Assembly (NCBI GenBank): GCA_030770425.1
Contig: JASJFT010000039.1
Coordinates: forward strand, 62,001 to 126,000
Origin: Darksidea phi
Taxonomy: Eukaryota > Ascomycota > Dothideomycetes > Pleosporales > Lentitheciaceae
Reading direction: 5' to 3'
Length of the DNA stretch: 64,000 bases
Positions 44,245 to 55,533 of the stretch are shown here, piece by piece. Each line of letters begins with the position of its first letter. Within the stretch, counting starts at the first letter, position 1. The notes under the pieces were generated by a model. It saw nothing but the letters and a program-made list of their open reading frames with translations. It searched no databases and was not told the origin of the DNA. A program made the translations under genes and the position numbers.

Positions 44245-46071
44245 ATGACCGATCGCACAAATAGCGGTGTCCGTAACCTGCGGGCTATGTTCGAGAACCA
44301 AAACGCCTCATCCTCTCCTGAACCCCGCGGTGCATCTCCAGCAGGCAGCCGTGTCGACGACAGCGCTATCCGCCCAGCATCCAAAGTTAGAGCTTCGTTC
44401 GTGTCCGTCGTGCCGACCCAACCCAGTATAAGAGATTTAGGGTCCACCAAGGGGGTCAGCGCCAACAGCCCTGAGGCCCAGCGCCGCGAGAGCTTCAGTG
44501 TTAGCGAGGACCAGGGAGGGGCAGCACCCGCCGAGCTCAAGAAAGCTGTCAGTCAAGAAAAGGAGGAGCGAGAGAAGAGCACGTCAGTTGCCGAGGCCGT
44601 TCCAGAGCAGGCCGTCGAGACAAGGGAATCATCGAGAGCCCCGCCGCCGATCCGCAAAGCACCAGAAGAGATGCCGAATCTTGGGAGCATCATGAAGGGT
44701 TCCGACTTCCCGGAGCCCGCGGTCAAGACCGAGCATCCTTCTACGGAAGCCGGAGCAGAGCAGTACCCCCTTCAGGTAGAGGAGAAGCCGACGGAACCGC
44801 CTTTGGCCGATGCGCCGGGCGACAACCCGGACAAGACAGTGTCGGGGGTTCAAGAGGAGGCGTCTTTGAAGCCCGCCGACCCTACGGATGCGGCTGCCGT
44901 CTCTGGCGGGCAAGCGCTACCGCCGCCGACCGAGAAACTGGGCCCGTTAGGCACTACCCAGCCTACCCCGGGAACACCAAAAACTGCTGTCAGTAGTTCG
45001 AAGCCCAATGGCACCACTACCACCCCCGGAAAGGCTGCGACCAAGAAGCCTTCTGCAATCTCGACAGCCAAGGCTTCTACCACCAAGGCTAGCTCTGCGA
45101 GGAGCCCTCTACCAAAGTCCCCTGCTGCCGCTAGACTACCCAGAACCCCTACCACCCCAAGGCCCGCGCCCGTCACCTCTGCATCGAAGTCTCCCGCACC
45201 TGTCCGGGCTCAGCCCAAGGCAGCAATCAAAGCCCCAGCTCCCAAGGCCAGCAGGACATCTCTCAAGCCTTCCGCGACAACCACGGCGCCCACGGCAAAT
45301 ACGGCTGCCAAAGCAAAGGCGCCAGTCACCGAGGTTAAGAAGCCGGCTACTTCCAAGCCAACGACCACGGCTTCGTCCTCCAAAGATGGCACCACCACTT
45401 CTCCAGGCGGCTTCAAGAAGCCGAAGCCGAAGTCTCCCACCCGACCGGTGAGATTGCCATCCCATCTTACCGCGCCGACTGCAGCATCTGCCGCAAAACA
45501 TGGGGAAGAGGCGGCTGCTCAGAAGGTTACGCGCCAACCTTCAACCGTCACTCGACCTCCGCCCAAGGCGGTTCCAGCCGCCAGGATTCAGCCATCTCGA
45601 GCGTCCCTAGCTCCTAGCACCACAGCTGTTAAGCGGTCGGAGTCGCGTGCGTCAACGAGAGGCGCTGCGGATGAAGGCTTCTTGGCTCGAATGATGCGGC
45701 CGACCACGAGCAGTGCCAGCAAAACTCAAGACAAGCCACCATCTCCGCCTCGGAAAAGCGCAACTGGCAGGGCCCCCACCAAGCCGAAGGGGCATGAGAG
45801 TGTTGTTACGAAGGGCAGGAAGAAGGTTGAGCATGTCGCAGAGAAGGTGAAAGACGCCGTGACGAACGGCCATGAAGAGAATACCACGAATGGAAACACT
45901 GGTGAGAGGGCGGACACGAACGGCCATGATAAGGAAAAAGCCGCCGTCGTTGAACCAGCCGATGCTCAACCAACCACCTCCGAGCCCCTTGCGGATGGCG
46001 GCGCCGTAAAGGAGTCTATGCCTGCACCAACGCCAGCCGAAGCCATCGACTCTTCCACTGTGGAGGTCTAG
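44245..46071 (+). CDS. Long disordered Ala/Pro/Lys/Thr-rich protein
   Basis: Function not recognised. Single exon, 608 aa when started at the ATG at 44245 (MTDRTNSGVRNLRAMFENQ). An earlier in-frame ATG at 44158 gives 637 aa, but its extra 29 residues look like leader sequence. The N-terminal SGVRNLRAMFENQ is a short amphipathic motif also found at the N-terminus of other ascomycete disordered proteins. The rest is low-complexity: acidic early part, then about 250 residues of PAKAPVRAQPK-type Lys/Pro/Ala/Thr repeats, a basic segment with RLPSHLTAPTAASAAKHGEE, an ordered EGFLARMMRPTTSS motif, and an acidic C-terminus with KKVEHVAEKVKDAVTNG. Codon use is typical for the genome. It may bind cytoskeleton or chromatin, as basic Pro/Ala-rich proteins often do, but this is a guess. 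Confidence 0.75.
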   Translation: MTDRTNSGVRNLRAMFENQNASSSPEPRGASPAGSRVDDSAIRPASKVRASFVSVVPTQPSIRDLGSTKGVSANSPEAQRRESFSVSEDQGGAAPAELKKAVSQEKEEREKSTSVAEAVPEQAVETRESSRAPPPIRKAPEEMPNLGSIMKGSDFPEPAVKTEHPSTEAGAEQYPLQVEEKPTEPPLADAPGDNPDKTVSGVQEEASLKPADPTDAAAVSGGQALPPPTEKLGPLGTTQPTPGTPKTAVSSSKPNGTTTTPGKAATKKPSAISTAKASTTKASSARSPLPKSPAAARLPRTPTTPRPAPVTSASKSPAPVRAQPKAAIKAPAPKASRTSLKPSATTTAPTANTAAKAKAPVTEVKKPATSKPTTTASSSKDGTTTSPGGFKKPKPKSPTRPVRLPSHLTAPTAASAAKHGEEAAAQKVTRQPSTVTRPPPKAVPAARIQPSRASLAPSTTAVKRSESRASTRGAADEGFLARMMRPTTSSASKTQDKPPSPPRKSATGRAPTKPKGHESVVTKGRKKVEHVAEKVKDAVTNGHEENTTNGNTGERADTNGHDKEKAAVVEPADAQPTTSEPLADGGAVKESMPAPTPAEAIDSSTVEV

Positions 46072-49000
46072 ACTCCGAATTTTGAAGGCCAGAGCACCCA
46101 CCCTGAAGCATGAATTAGTGCTCGCTCGCTTGAATCAAGCAGCTCTTCCTTGTTATCTTCTTTTCAACGTTAGCATTTTTCGGAGCAAGATTGTTTGGGA
46201 GCTGATATCCATTTTGCAAGGTGTTTTTGGGAAGACTTTGTGCGGCGGCACGGTTTGTATGCATTTTCGTACGGGAGATATTGAGAGTTGTAGTAGCTCT
46301 TTGGATAGTGTCAATAGTCATCAGGTTACACCTGTTGCCAATTCGCTGGAAGGGCTAGGTAGGACATGTAGATTCGAATCTAGCCTAGTGTGTATCTTAA
46401 TCTCGAACTTCGCCACTCTTATCCTTGTCTTTCGGGTTGTTTGTCGTCCTTGTATAGTTTCATGCCGTGCGCTGCGCTGTTTTGTATGAGAACGAGGTGA
46501 TTGTATAGTGTCAGAAAGTCATAAGCGAAATGCGCATCTTCGCATGTCGAAGTGAGTGTTTAGACAGATAGATCCCGTCGTACCTCGCGCCACTCTTGCC
46601 TGTATGTCAAGTCGTCGCGCTATAGTATAATTAGCAAGGAAAGGAGTACCGAATTGCCATCACATTGAGCCTACGTTACCATTAATTAGTAGCATAACTA
46701 ACTAACCGGCGCGCTTGACTGCGACTGCGTTCAGGTCTGGGGGGAGAGAAAAAAAAATTCGTCGGGGTAGATGAGACGGGGATTTAGTTGGTATGGGGAG
46801 TTGTTGATGTGTTGTTGCTGCGTTGTTGCTGTGTTGGGTTTTGGTATGTGAGGGTATGAGTGTGTGAGTGTGTGGTTGGATGGGTAGGTGGTTTTGCTGA
46901 AGGGGGAGGGGGGTTTATTAGTTGTGTGGAAGACTGGTGGGGAGAGGATTTGAACGATAGTTGTGATGTCGGGGGGTATTTGTTGGATTTGCATGGTAGG
47001 AGGTTGTACGTAGTAGAGGCGCTATACCCGCACCTTATACGGGATAACAGAGCTGTAGAGCTGTATACAGTATTGTCGATCGTAAGAGATATTTACGGCC
47101 GACGAGGTGATGTTTCGAATATTGATAGGCGACGAAAAGGGAAAGGCGTTAGAATCGTGGAGTAGAACGTTGAGAGGATCTAATAGTAGTAGCGATACCT
47201 ATACTACCGCCTATAGGATAAAAATTACACTCCTCAAACCTCCCATCGACGCCCACCAGTCATATCGTGTCGTCGCCTGGGGTTGTCATCTGCCAGGTCC
47301 TTCGGAAGCGTCGCGGTGGCGGCGGTCTAGTGAGCATATACCCTCCATATGGTGACATGGTATCCTAATTGTTGGCAAGCAGCTGAAGAGGTCACGGACT
47401 ATACTCTGGCGTTCCACATCTATTGGAACTTCACATGTCCGTTCTCGGGCGCTGGATCCGCTTCACTTGATAACGTAAAATTTTTGTGTTGAGTCGCCGC
47501 GGTGATTGTTCAGGGCAATGTGGAAAGTCTATGTATGGTGGTGCTTGAGCGCCTCCTCGTCGCTAGTCCATATATGACGTGTTCATCTTGCATGCAAAAA
47601 GCAACAACGCACGGAGAAGGCAACCCTGACCTTTCACACCTCAGCCGTCCTTGTGGCTCAACCTTGACCGGTCGTCTTTGTCCGGTGGAGGCGCAATGCG
47701 AGACAACACTTATGGCAGCGTCTATATTGCTTTTTGCACTGGCTCCCCCACAACGCCGGCCTTTACCGAGCTGTGCGGAAGTACCCTACCATTGGAGCAG
47801 CGACATGAAATGACAATGGTCGCATGAGGCGATAGGGGGCGCCTTGGGCGAATTTCGTCCAGTGATCGGTGTGAAGCTGTTGGTGTCAGCTGATATAACC
47901 ACCCAGTTAGCCACCAAACCTTGCACAGGTTGGGCAGAGTGTATCCCGCATGTGGAGAGAGGGCGCGACCCGGCTAGAACTTGCTGCTCCGAGCGAGAGT
48001 AACCGACCCGTGCCGATTGCAGATACCGGTACCGATGTCGAGAAATGAAAGGTGTCTAGGTGGAGTAGATTTCGCGGTTTGAGACTCCTCGTGGCGAGGA
48101 GGTCATGCCACTGCTAGACTGCGCGACACTTTGACGAGTTGCTCATTTTTGAGTGCGTTTTAGGTGTTTTTAGAATGCGAATCGGCAAGCATCATCGCTT
48201 AGCGGTGGGATATTTGAATGCGAAGGGGATTAATCCTGATGAATCGCTCCCTCGCTGGCATGAACCTTTCGCATCCGCGGATTGGGGACAAAGGGTAGTG
48301 GCGATCCTGCTGGCAAGCGAGATGCAATGGTAAAAAGAGGCGTAAGCCAAGCGCCCATAGTATGAACGTTATGAGAATAAGATTCACGAAGACGGGAATA
48401 AGAAATATGAGAGACGATCACCTCGGTAGACGGTCATGCGGGGTGTCTAGAGAAATATGGGAAATGAACAAGGAAAAGAAAATAATTATTGCTTTCGATG
48501 TGGGGATATTGATCCCCGACCTAGCAATCCTAGGGGGGTAATGTTATCGGACAAATGATTCTCGAGCCCGTTTCACTTTGGCGCGTGGATATCTGGATGA
48601 GACGATCTTCAGGAGTACTGCGGGACGTAGCCGAAACGCTGCAGAATGTGATAAACAGCATGTCGCCGCCTTAGATTAAAGGCTGGGGCATCGTTCATCG
48701 TCTAGAATGCTTTGTCATGATCCACATCAGATTCGAACCGCGGCTCGGGCGAGGTCGGCGAGATGAGTAGCGAGGTGTTGCAGCTCACTGCGGCAATCAA
48801 ACTGATCGACATGCTCTCACTGTTGACATGGTATCAGCAGTCCTGATTGGCTGCGAACTTTGGAGGGCGTATGTGGCCCGACAAGTTCGCATCGGCCCAT
48901 GTCACCGATTTCCAGGTCCTGGTTGGCATTTGACTGGGGTAGGAGTTGTTGTGGTTGTTGTTGCACGAGCCTTGCCGTGTGAGCCGTTCTTAGCCATGCC

Positions 49001-52000
49001 AGACGAGGAGGCCAGTCGCAACATGCAGCCATGAAGAGTCATCGCGGCGATTATGGTACTACTCCCGGGGTACATTTTGTAAGGTGCAGGGGCAGGATGA
49101 ATTCGGAGGTGCACGGAATGCCATGAGAGGATCTGCGGGTAGGGATAGCAGCATGCACATGCAGGTGTGGTAATCGCGATGCCGGTACGCGCGCGCGCAT
49201 GCGCATGTGACGGGCGTGTTTGCTAATCGCATGGAAGGGCTCAGTGCAGGTTTCCAGACATCCGTCGTACAGGAGGCTTGCAGAGTGCATTTCGGCTGCA
49301 TTCTGAGGCGATGCTGGTATCACCCAGCCCCCGTCGCGAGGCAGCTGGAGTGGCGACTGGTTGCTGTTGTGTTTCCTGTGCGGAGTGGACGGATATGTGG
49401 ACATATGGGAGTTATAACAGACCGGCTTATGAAATATCGTTGTCTGCGTGCTCGTGTTGAGGTTGGTCATGGGACCAGCTCCTGCATACAGTCCGAAGGC
49501 GGAGCGTGTCTGCACCCGGCTGAGCAGGATGCAGAGCCAAAAGAGCACCGTTCGATCCATGTCGAGCAGGTGATCGAAGATGGCATTCTGTACCCCTACA
49601 CCGAGAGGTTGTTCCGCCCTGGGTCGTTGGCCATCATCCGCGCATCGAGGTTCCCGCGGGCTGAGTATGAAACCCATTCAGGCACATGGGCGCGGCACAG
49701 GAACGCACCCCCCCAGTGGGCGTCTAAGGGCAAGACGCCGTGGGTGAGATTTGGCGCGGCATGCGCTTTCGGAAGCGTGTATCGATGCTGATACTGAGTT
49801 TCGATTGCTGGATGCTGAAGGGCTTGGATGGTGCCTGCAGCGGGGCGTAGCTGATGCGACCTGGCACAGCGCCAAAGCCGTCATCATGGTAGCACGAGGT
49901 GGGACGCCTTGGTTGTAGCTTGGGAATGCCCCGGCATCATCGGCAGTGGGGCTGATGTTTGGTGTTGAGGGGCAAAATCAAATCGTCGCTCGCGGAGCAT
50001 GGTTCATCTCGCGGACGCATGATCCGGCCTGTACCGGTCCCTTGTTGCCTGTCCTGTTTCGACCGGCTGGTGCCTTGGCAGCGTGAGGTCCCAGATGTCT
50101 TGGAAGGCTGTGCGTCGTGGGATGCCGTAGACTGCTGACGTGACCTTGGGCTTGCAGGGGAATTTGCTTTGTGGGGTTCTATATCCATGGGGGCCATCCC
50201 CAACGCTCATGGCGGCCACGTCAACTTGCAAGGGGAGATGGGCGCATCGTCACGCGGAACAAGCATCTGCGCGGCCGCGAGCGGTCAGAGGCCTGTAGAG
50301 GAGCATGGAGCGGCACCAACACGTCACAGCGTCTTGAGTGGCCGAATGCTATATCGAGCGGCCTGGAACCACCCAGTCATAGCGTGGAGCAGCGAAGCCC
50401 TCCGATATGTACAAGGTTGTAGTGAGCGTGTAAAGTGGAGTGAGATGCTCACCGCAGCGCCATGTTGTACCACCGACAGACTGCAGATTGCTGCCGTGGG
50501 ACGTAGCGCGAGGTGACTCACGGTCGAATGAATTGGCGGGGCCCCATGTCTGTCTGTCCATCCTAGCGCTTTGCCAAAGTATGCGGCCCAATGGCACGGG
50601 AGGCGCGGTCCGTTGATATCAACACTTCAGGTCAAGTTTTGGGAGAAAATGGACTGGTGGGTGTGATCTTCGATCAAGTAATTAATGCGAGCCGATAACT
50701 TGGGTATTCATAGGCGATCAAAGCCTCCATAGCAACTCCCAATATGTCCTATTATAAAAGTACAATCATGTCCATGTTCCGCGCCAGCTGATGCATATCA
50801 AAAACCGAGTAAAGAAAACGCTCCACATTACAACGGCTGTGCCAACAAGGTAGCAACTAAAATAGGAGATTGCTGACTCCGTCCACCCGAACCAGCGCGT
50901 GCGTGAGAATTGAGAACAAAGCAGTAAAGGGCCCCGCGGTAAGCCAGGGATAAGGGCGGTAGCGGCGGCAAGACGAGGCGGTGCGAGCGGAAGAAGCCCA
51001 AGAGCAACTGCGCCGCACAAAAGGCAAGGCAGTTGGGCCATGCGTAGTATCCATGGGATGCAGCCAGCAGGGCTGGCACGACGGAGCAGGGACAGGACTC
51101 GACGTGGTGGTGATCGGTTCCCGAGGGGTTCGCGTGGTGCGTCTTTATCCGGCCAAGTTGGGAGGGCCGGCTGCAGGAAGCGCATCCAACCCGACGGGAT
51201 GGTGCTAAAAATGCATCTCGGCGGCACGCCAAACCAGCTGTGCAACACAAGTGCGTATTTAGATGTCGAGGTATGCGGGTATTAGGTGAGATAGCAATTC
51301 GGATGGTGGTGCGGGTGGGATATCAATGTCGAAGAAATGCGTTGAGGCCAAGTGCGATTCGAAAAAGACAAGCGTTGGGGACGTCCAAGGCTACGGCATC
51401 TATTTCGTTTGGCAAGGAATTTGCGGCAGAGGGCGGGTTGGTGGTGGGCCGGGGCAAGGAGGGAGGTTCTGTGTCGACATGTTGAGCTCGTTGCAGAGGA
51501 TGGCCATTAGAGCTGCGCGGAAGAAACGGTTTCGTGGAGAGTGTTTGGAGTGTTGGGCGGCGAGCAGTCCGGTCCGAGGGTGTGTAGGTATGGATCGTGG
51601 TGGGAAGAGGTAGCTTGGTTCAAAAGGCTATGCGTGTTGCTTGAGAGGAGGGCGAGTTGTCCAGATGGATGATGAAACGAAGTGCATGGGCAGAGGGGGG
51701 CCGCCTTCATTTATGTTTGTGCTCTGAGATTGCCCAAAACCAAAACTGTCGGTCAGCCTACGTGACCATGGTGTAATGATGCTAGGCATAGCAGGGCATG
51801 GTCCAAGCGGTGAGCTGATGAGGCGCTGGGCTGGTCGAAAAAAGGAGAGGGGAGCTTGGACGTCGTGGTGAAAGTGGGTCTCCACCTTGACGCATAAGCC
51901 TGCCAAAACATCGATGATCCCGGTCAAATTTCAGCGCGGGTTGCAAGAAACACGGAGGCATGCCGTCCTTCACGTCGTTTCATCGCCCTCGTGACTGTGT

Positions 52001-54553
52001 AAAGATGGTCTTGATCCAATCCTGTCGCTGTCTTCGGCTGGCGCCGGCTGGGCTTCGTACAACGCATAGCGCCCGGAGGCGGCAGCCTTTCGCGCTCGAC
52101 GATTCACCCGCGGTCCATGTATGCCTAATTCTGACATCACCATTCTCAGCACCCAGTAGCCAGGGGACATGTTGCTCCATTGCGACTCGTAGCAAGTTGG
52201 TCGTGGCCCTCCCTCGGACGCTTTAGGGCCAACGGCCGATGGAGTGAATCGAACCTAGCGGTCTCCTTTCCAGGAGAACAGCGGCGAAATGGTGCCGCAA
52301 GGCTGGCCCAAACTCCTCGGCACCGTCACAGTGTGAGGATTGCTTGTCTGATAATCAGGAACAAGCAGGGATCGATACCGGTCCCGTGTCAGGTCCGGCG
52401 CCTGACACGGCGACAGCCACCGGCAAGCCTCGAGGTGACGATTTCCTTTTTTTGCCCTTTTTCTTCAATGTGCGCCTGGAGCTACGGACCTAGCGTCTTT
52501 CTCCCGCCCTTCTACCAGACTTCTATCAAATTTCAAGCCGCAAGCAGCTGCCCCTTGAATTTTCTGTACCCACTGCGGCCGGCGGCGGCCTCAGAGCAGA
52601 AGTCGCAGGCAGCGGTAAGGTTTCCCTGTTGCTGCCGGCTGAGAAAAACGCAAGGAGAAGCCCACGGCCTTGTCATGATTATTTTTGTCCTCCAGATGGC
52701 CTGTTTTGTGCGGCCTCGTATTCGGCCCCTGCATGCACATGCTCGATCGATGAGAGGGCTTGTTTGCTGCCCCCGCGGTCCGCCGAATATAAGTGGCTGG
52801 CAGATTTGCTTGTTTGCCGGGTGGTCAAGTCTCCCCGTGGTATCCGGCAATTCCGGTGGATAGAGTTGCGTGGGCGCAGAGGGGGGCGGCGACCTTGAAA
52901 TTACCGCCAACGAGGATATCCGGAGCGCCGCCCTGGGGTCCAAGCTGGCACCCACAGCTTGGGTGTTGCAGCTTACCACGTGGAAGCACAGACGTGTACG
53001 GTTGGGGATAGATGAGCGTTGGCTTCTGCGCGCGCTTTTGCGCAATTGTCTCTGCAGCGTTGCGTCTGCAGGTTGCGCCCCTTTCGCGTGTCCAGCCTTT
53101 GCTCTGCAGGAATGGCAATCACCAGACATGGGCAGAGGTGCGCCGCTTCGAAGGGCATGAGATGGCACCGTCTGCGATCATCAGGGGCACGGTGAGACAA
53201 AACTTAGTTCGCGAGCAACTCCAACACCACATCGCCACTCGGCAGTTCTGCAACCAGGGCTGATGCGTCTCAGGCGTGTGGAGCGTTCGCCGAGTCGAAC
53301 ATGTCAGCTCTGGCACCCATCACCCCATGAAAGATGGTTGACGGTCGTTGTCCCGGTGGTTCGGAAAGGCGGAGAGAGCACGGCGTAACGCTTGGCGACG
53401 CCACGGCCTTAGTATGCTGTAGGGAGTCGTTCCTCAGCCTCCCCATAGAGCTTCAGCTGGTGCTTTGTCATGTTATGCCCGTCAACTTGTTGTAGCTGAC
53501 AAGATGGCGGTGGAAATATACAATAGCTGCCTCGACGACCATCGGGCCTCTGGCACTGAGATCAACCCGCACTGCTAAGCTTAGCGGTCAGCCCCTGCTC
53601 CTGGTATCGTAGTACAGCCATGGCCGTATTTCACTAAGATCAATATGCGTCTGCACCTGGTTGCGATGCCAGCTCTTTGGGCGGACCATCCGGCGGTTGT
53701 CTCGGCCAGGAGCTGAAAAGCATTCGGTGAACCATGGAGCTCCAAAAACGGACCGTTTGGTGTGCTAGCCGACCACGTCCGTCGTAGTCGACATGTCAGT
53801 TCAGGTACCCGCCTGCAGGTACGCGCGGAGGACGGTGATAAAAGCGCCTCCCAAACCATGGTGTGGTTCGTGCGTAAGCTTGGGCGACCAAAGCGAGCTT
53901 GCCCACCAGACGCCAGCCACAATAACTCGCCGTCGGCTTGCCCGGTGCTCGCCTCTACCAGCAAGATTTGCGTGTACTTGCCAAATACGGTCACGACAGT
54001 GCGAAGCGAAGACTGATACAGCGTGCATTGTATAGCTGCTCTGCTTCGAAGACCTGCCGACATGCTCCGTGTTTCAGCTGCCGCCCAATGCACGCCCCGA
54101 CGATAAGTTCTGAAAGTAGACGCTGAGCCCTGCCTCGTGTCTATATATTGGCGCCTTGAGCCCAAGATACCTGCCGGTGATATCAATATCTTACCTGATT
54201 GATTGATTGAAGAGCGTTGACCTGATTTGGCAGAGAAGCGCTTATCGCTCCGTGTGCCCGTGGCCTAGCCTAACCTCCACAGTACGACCGTGGCGCATAT
54301 TCCCGGAAGTGGCTATATTATCTGATATTGGCAAATACTGCACAGCATCAACTAGCCTCACCAAAGCATTGCACGCGTTGAGAACCGCGCTCGTCAGATC
54401 AGTGCGTCCACGTGGGTGTGGATAGCGATGCAGGTGTTTATTTAAAGATAAACTCGTATCGGGGCTCGCTTCAGCACTAGCCGTCCTATTTCGAAAGATC
54501 TGACGTGGTGTGGGCGGAGGCCAACATGCAGTCAGAGTCGGGGTGTCGGTCGC
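46072..54553. other. 8.5-kb tract with no supportable gene
   Basis: The longest empty interval in the window. The left part (46.1-47.2 kb) is AT-richer with a GT-rich low-complexity stretch. From about 47.4 kb on, the DNA is GC-richer and full of overlapping 60-230-codon frames on both strands without start context, motifs or splice structure. A few promoter-like signals occur (for example a TATA-like stretch near 54140), but they have no credible coding partner. No transposon protein, terminal repeat or rRNA/tRNA was recognised. Possible explanations are long regulatory DNA, non-coding transcripts or degraded genes. Confidence 0.5.
46779..46880. repeat. GT-rich low-complexity tract
   Basis: Imperfect GTTGTTG/GTGTGAGTGTG runs, about 100 bp. 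Low complexity, not coding on either strand in a convincing way. Confidence 0.8.
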
Positions 54554-55327
54554 TTATCCGTCATCATCGTCGACATGCTCAGCAGCGGCTTGCGTGGAAA
54601 CCCAGTTTTCGAGCATCTGTTGGCTAGAGACGGGCTGTGCTGGTTGCCGCAACCCCCTCCGCTTGACAACCAGACAAAGGATACGTCCATAGATGGAAAA
54701 ACCCTCGTACGAAGTATTCAGTCGGAGTTTCTTCGCTTCGTCTTCTCCCTCAGCATCGTCCTCATTCGCAGATGGCTCGTCCTTATCACCTTCGACCCCG
54801 AGACGTTCCGGTATCTGAGCCAGGTCAACTGTCTTGTCCTCGTCCTCTTCTCTGACTACGATGGGCTCGCTGGTGTCCTCGTGGATTACGATTGGTTCAC
54901 TAGTAAGCCAGCCGGTGAGTTTGCCCGAATTGCTCTTGATGCGAGGCTTGTCTTGGAAGGCTTTTTGCTTCGTCAGGACGGAATGTCGGGATGAATGCTC
55001 CGTCAAGAAGATCGAGACTTCAAAATCATCTTTCGTTGAGCGTCAGCAGTCTGAGTAAGACCCGGCCCAAAGCCGACCAACATTACCTTGAACAACGACA
55101 TCCTTCACTCCCTTCTTCGACTTGGCCCCACCCCTGCCCTTCGCCCGTTCGTTCTCCTCCCGCAGCTTTGGAAGCACCAGTGGCCGTACTGCCTGAATAA
55201 CGCGTGGAAGAGCAGGTTCATCGCGTTTCAGCAGCCATGATTCGGCGTCAGACGGGCGGTCCAGATAGATTCGCACTTCCAAAACCGAATGCTTCGTGAT
55301 TCTCAAGTAGCGCCTGATTGGCGCCAT
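54554..55327 (-). CDS. Conserved fungal nuclear-type protein, function unknown
   Basis: Exons 55327-55087 and 55029-54554 with a 57-bp intron give 717 nt and 238 aa. The N-terminal domain is compact and well conserved in ascomycetes by memory: MAPIRRYLRITKHSVLEVRI, then WLLKRDEPALPRVIQAVRPL and KGVKDVVVQDDFEVSIFLTE. The centre contains LTGWLTSEPIVI and a strongly acidic stretch (DKDEPSANEDDAEGEDE). The C-terminus has SYEGFSIYGRILCLVVKRRG and ends with LENWVSTQAAAEHVDDDDG. The basic and acidic blocks suggest a nuclear protein. I do not know its function. The start at MAPIRR is preferred over the upstream in-frame ATG because conservation begins there. It shares a very short divergent promoter with SAM37. 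Confidence 0.82.
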
Positions 55328-55533
55328 GTTTTCAAACCTAGTGGCATGCGATGTTTGGTCGATGTCAAAGCGGTTGCGAATGCCAGCGTTTGAAACGCTC
55401 AAACGATGTCACGTGCTAGCGTAACGCCAAGTCCTTCCGGGTCGGCTAGCTGCATTCGATGCTCCTTAGTGTTCGTGTTCCGGCTCGTCATCTGTAGCTC
55501 GATAATTTGCTGCATGTTATCACATCCCGCAAA
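55328..55533. promoter_or_regulatory. Compact bidirectional promoter
   Basis: Only 206 bp separate the start codons of the unknown nuclear-type gene (-) and SAM37 (+). The two 5' UTRs and both promoters must share this DNA, so co-regulation or overlapping transcripts are likely. No TATA box seen. Confidence 0.7.

Noticed and set aside
46365..46390. TTCGAAT flanked by short repeats, T-loop-like
   Set aside because: The flanks are a simple palindrome and do not pair as a five-base T stem; no acceptor stem found.
49051..49791. Two overlapping frames of about 200 codons on opposite strands
   Set aside because: Neither has a motif, signal peptide or intron structure; mutual overlap suggests chance frames in GC-rich DNA.
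50766..51248. 160-codon minus-strand frame with hydrophobic stretches
   Set aside because: Hydrophobic patches come from GC-rich codons; no start context, no family resemblance, several competing frames.
52180..53168. Overlapping frames of 211-227 codons
   Set aside because: Composition is rich in Arg/Pro/Cys on both strands, typical of chance frames in GC-rich non-coding DNA.
53581..54186. 201-codon minus-strand frame
   Set aside because: No motif, competing frames on the plus strand, and no splice evidence.
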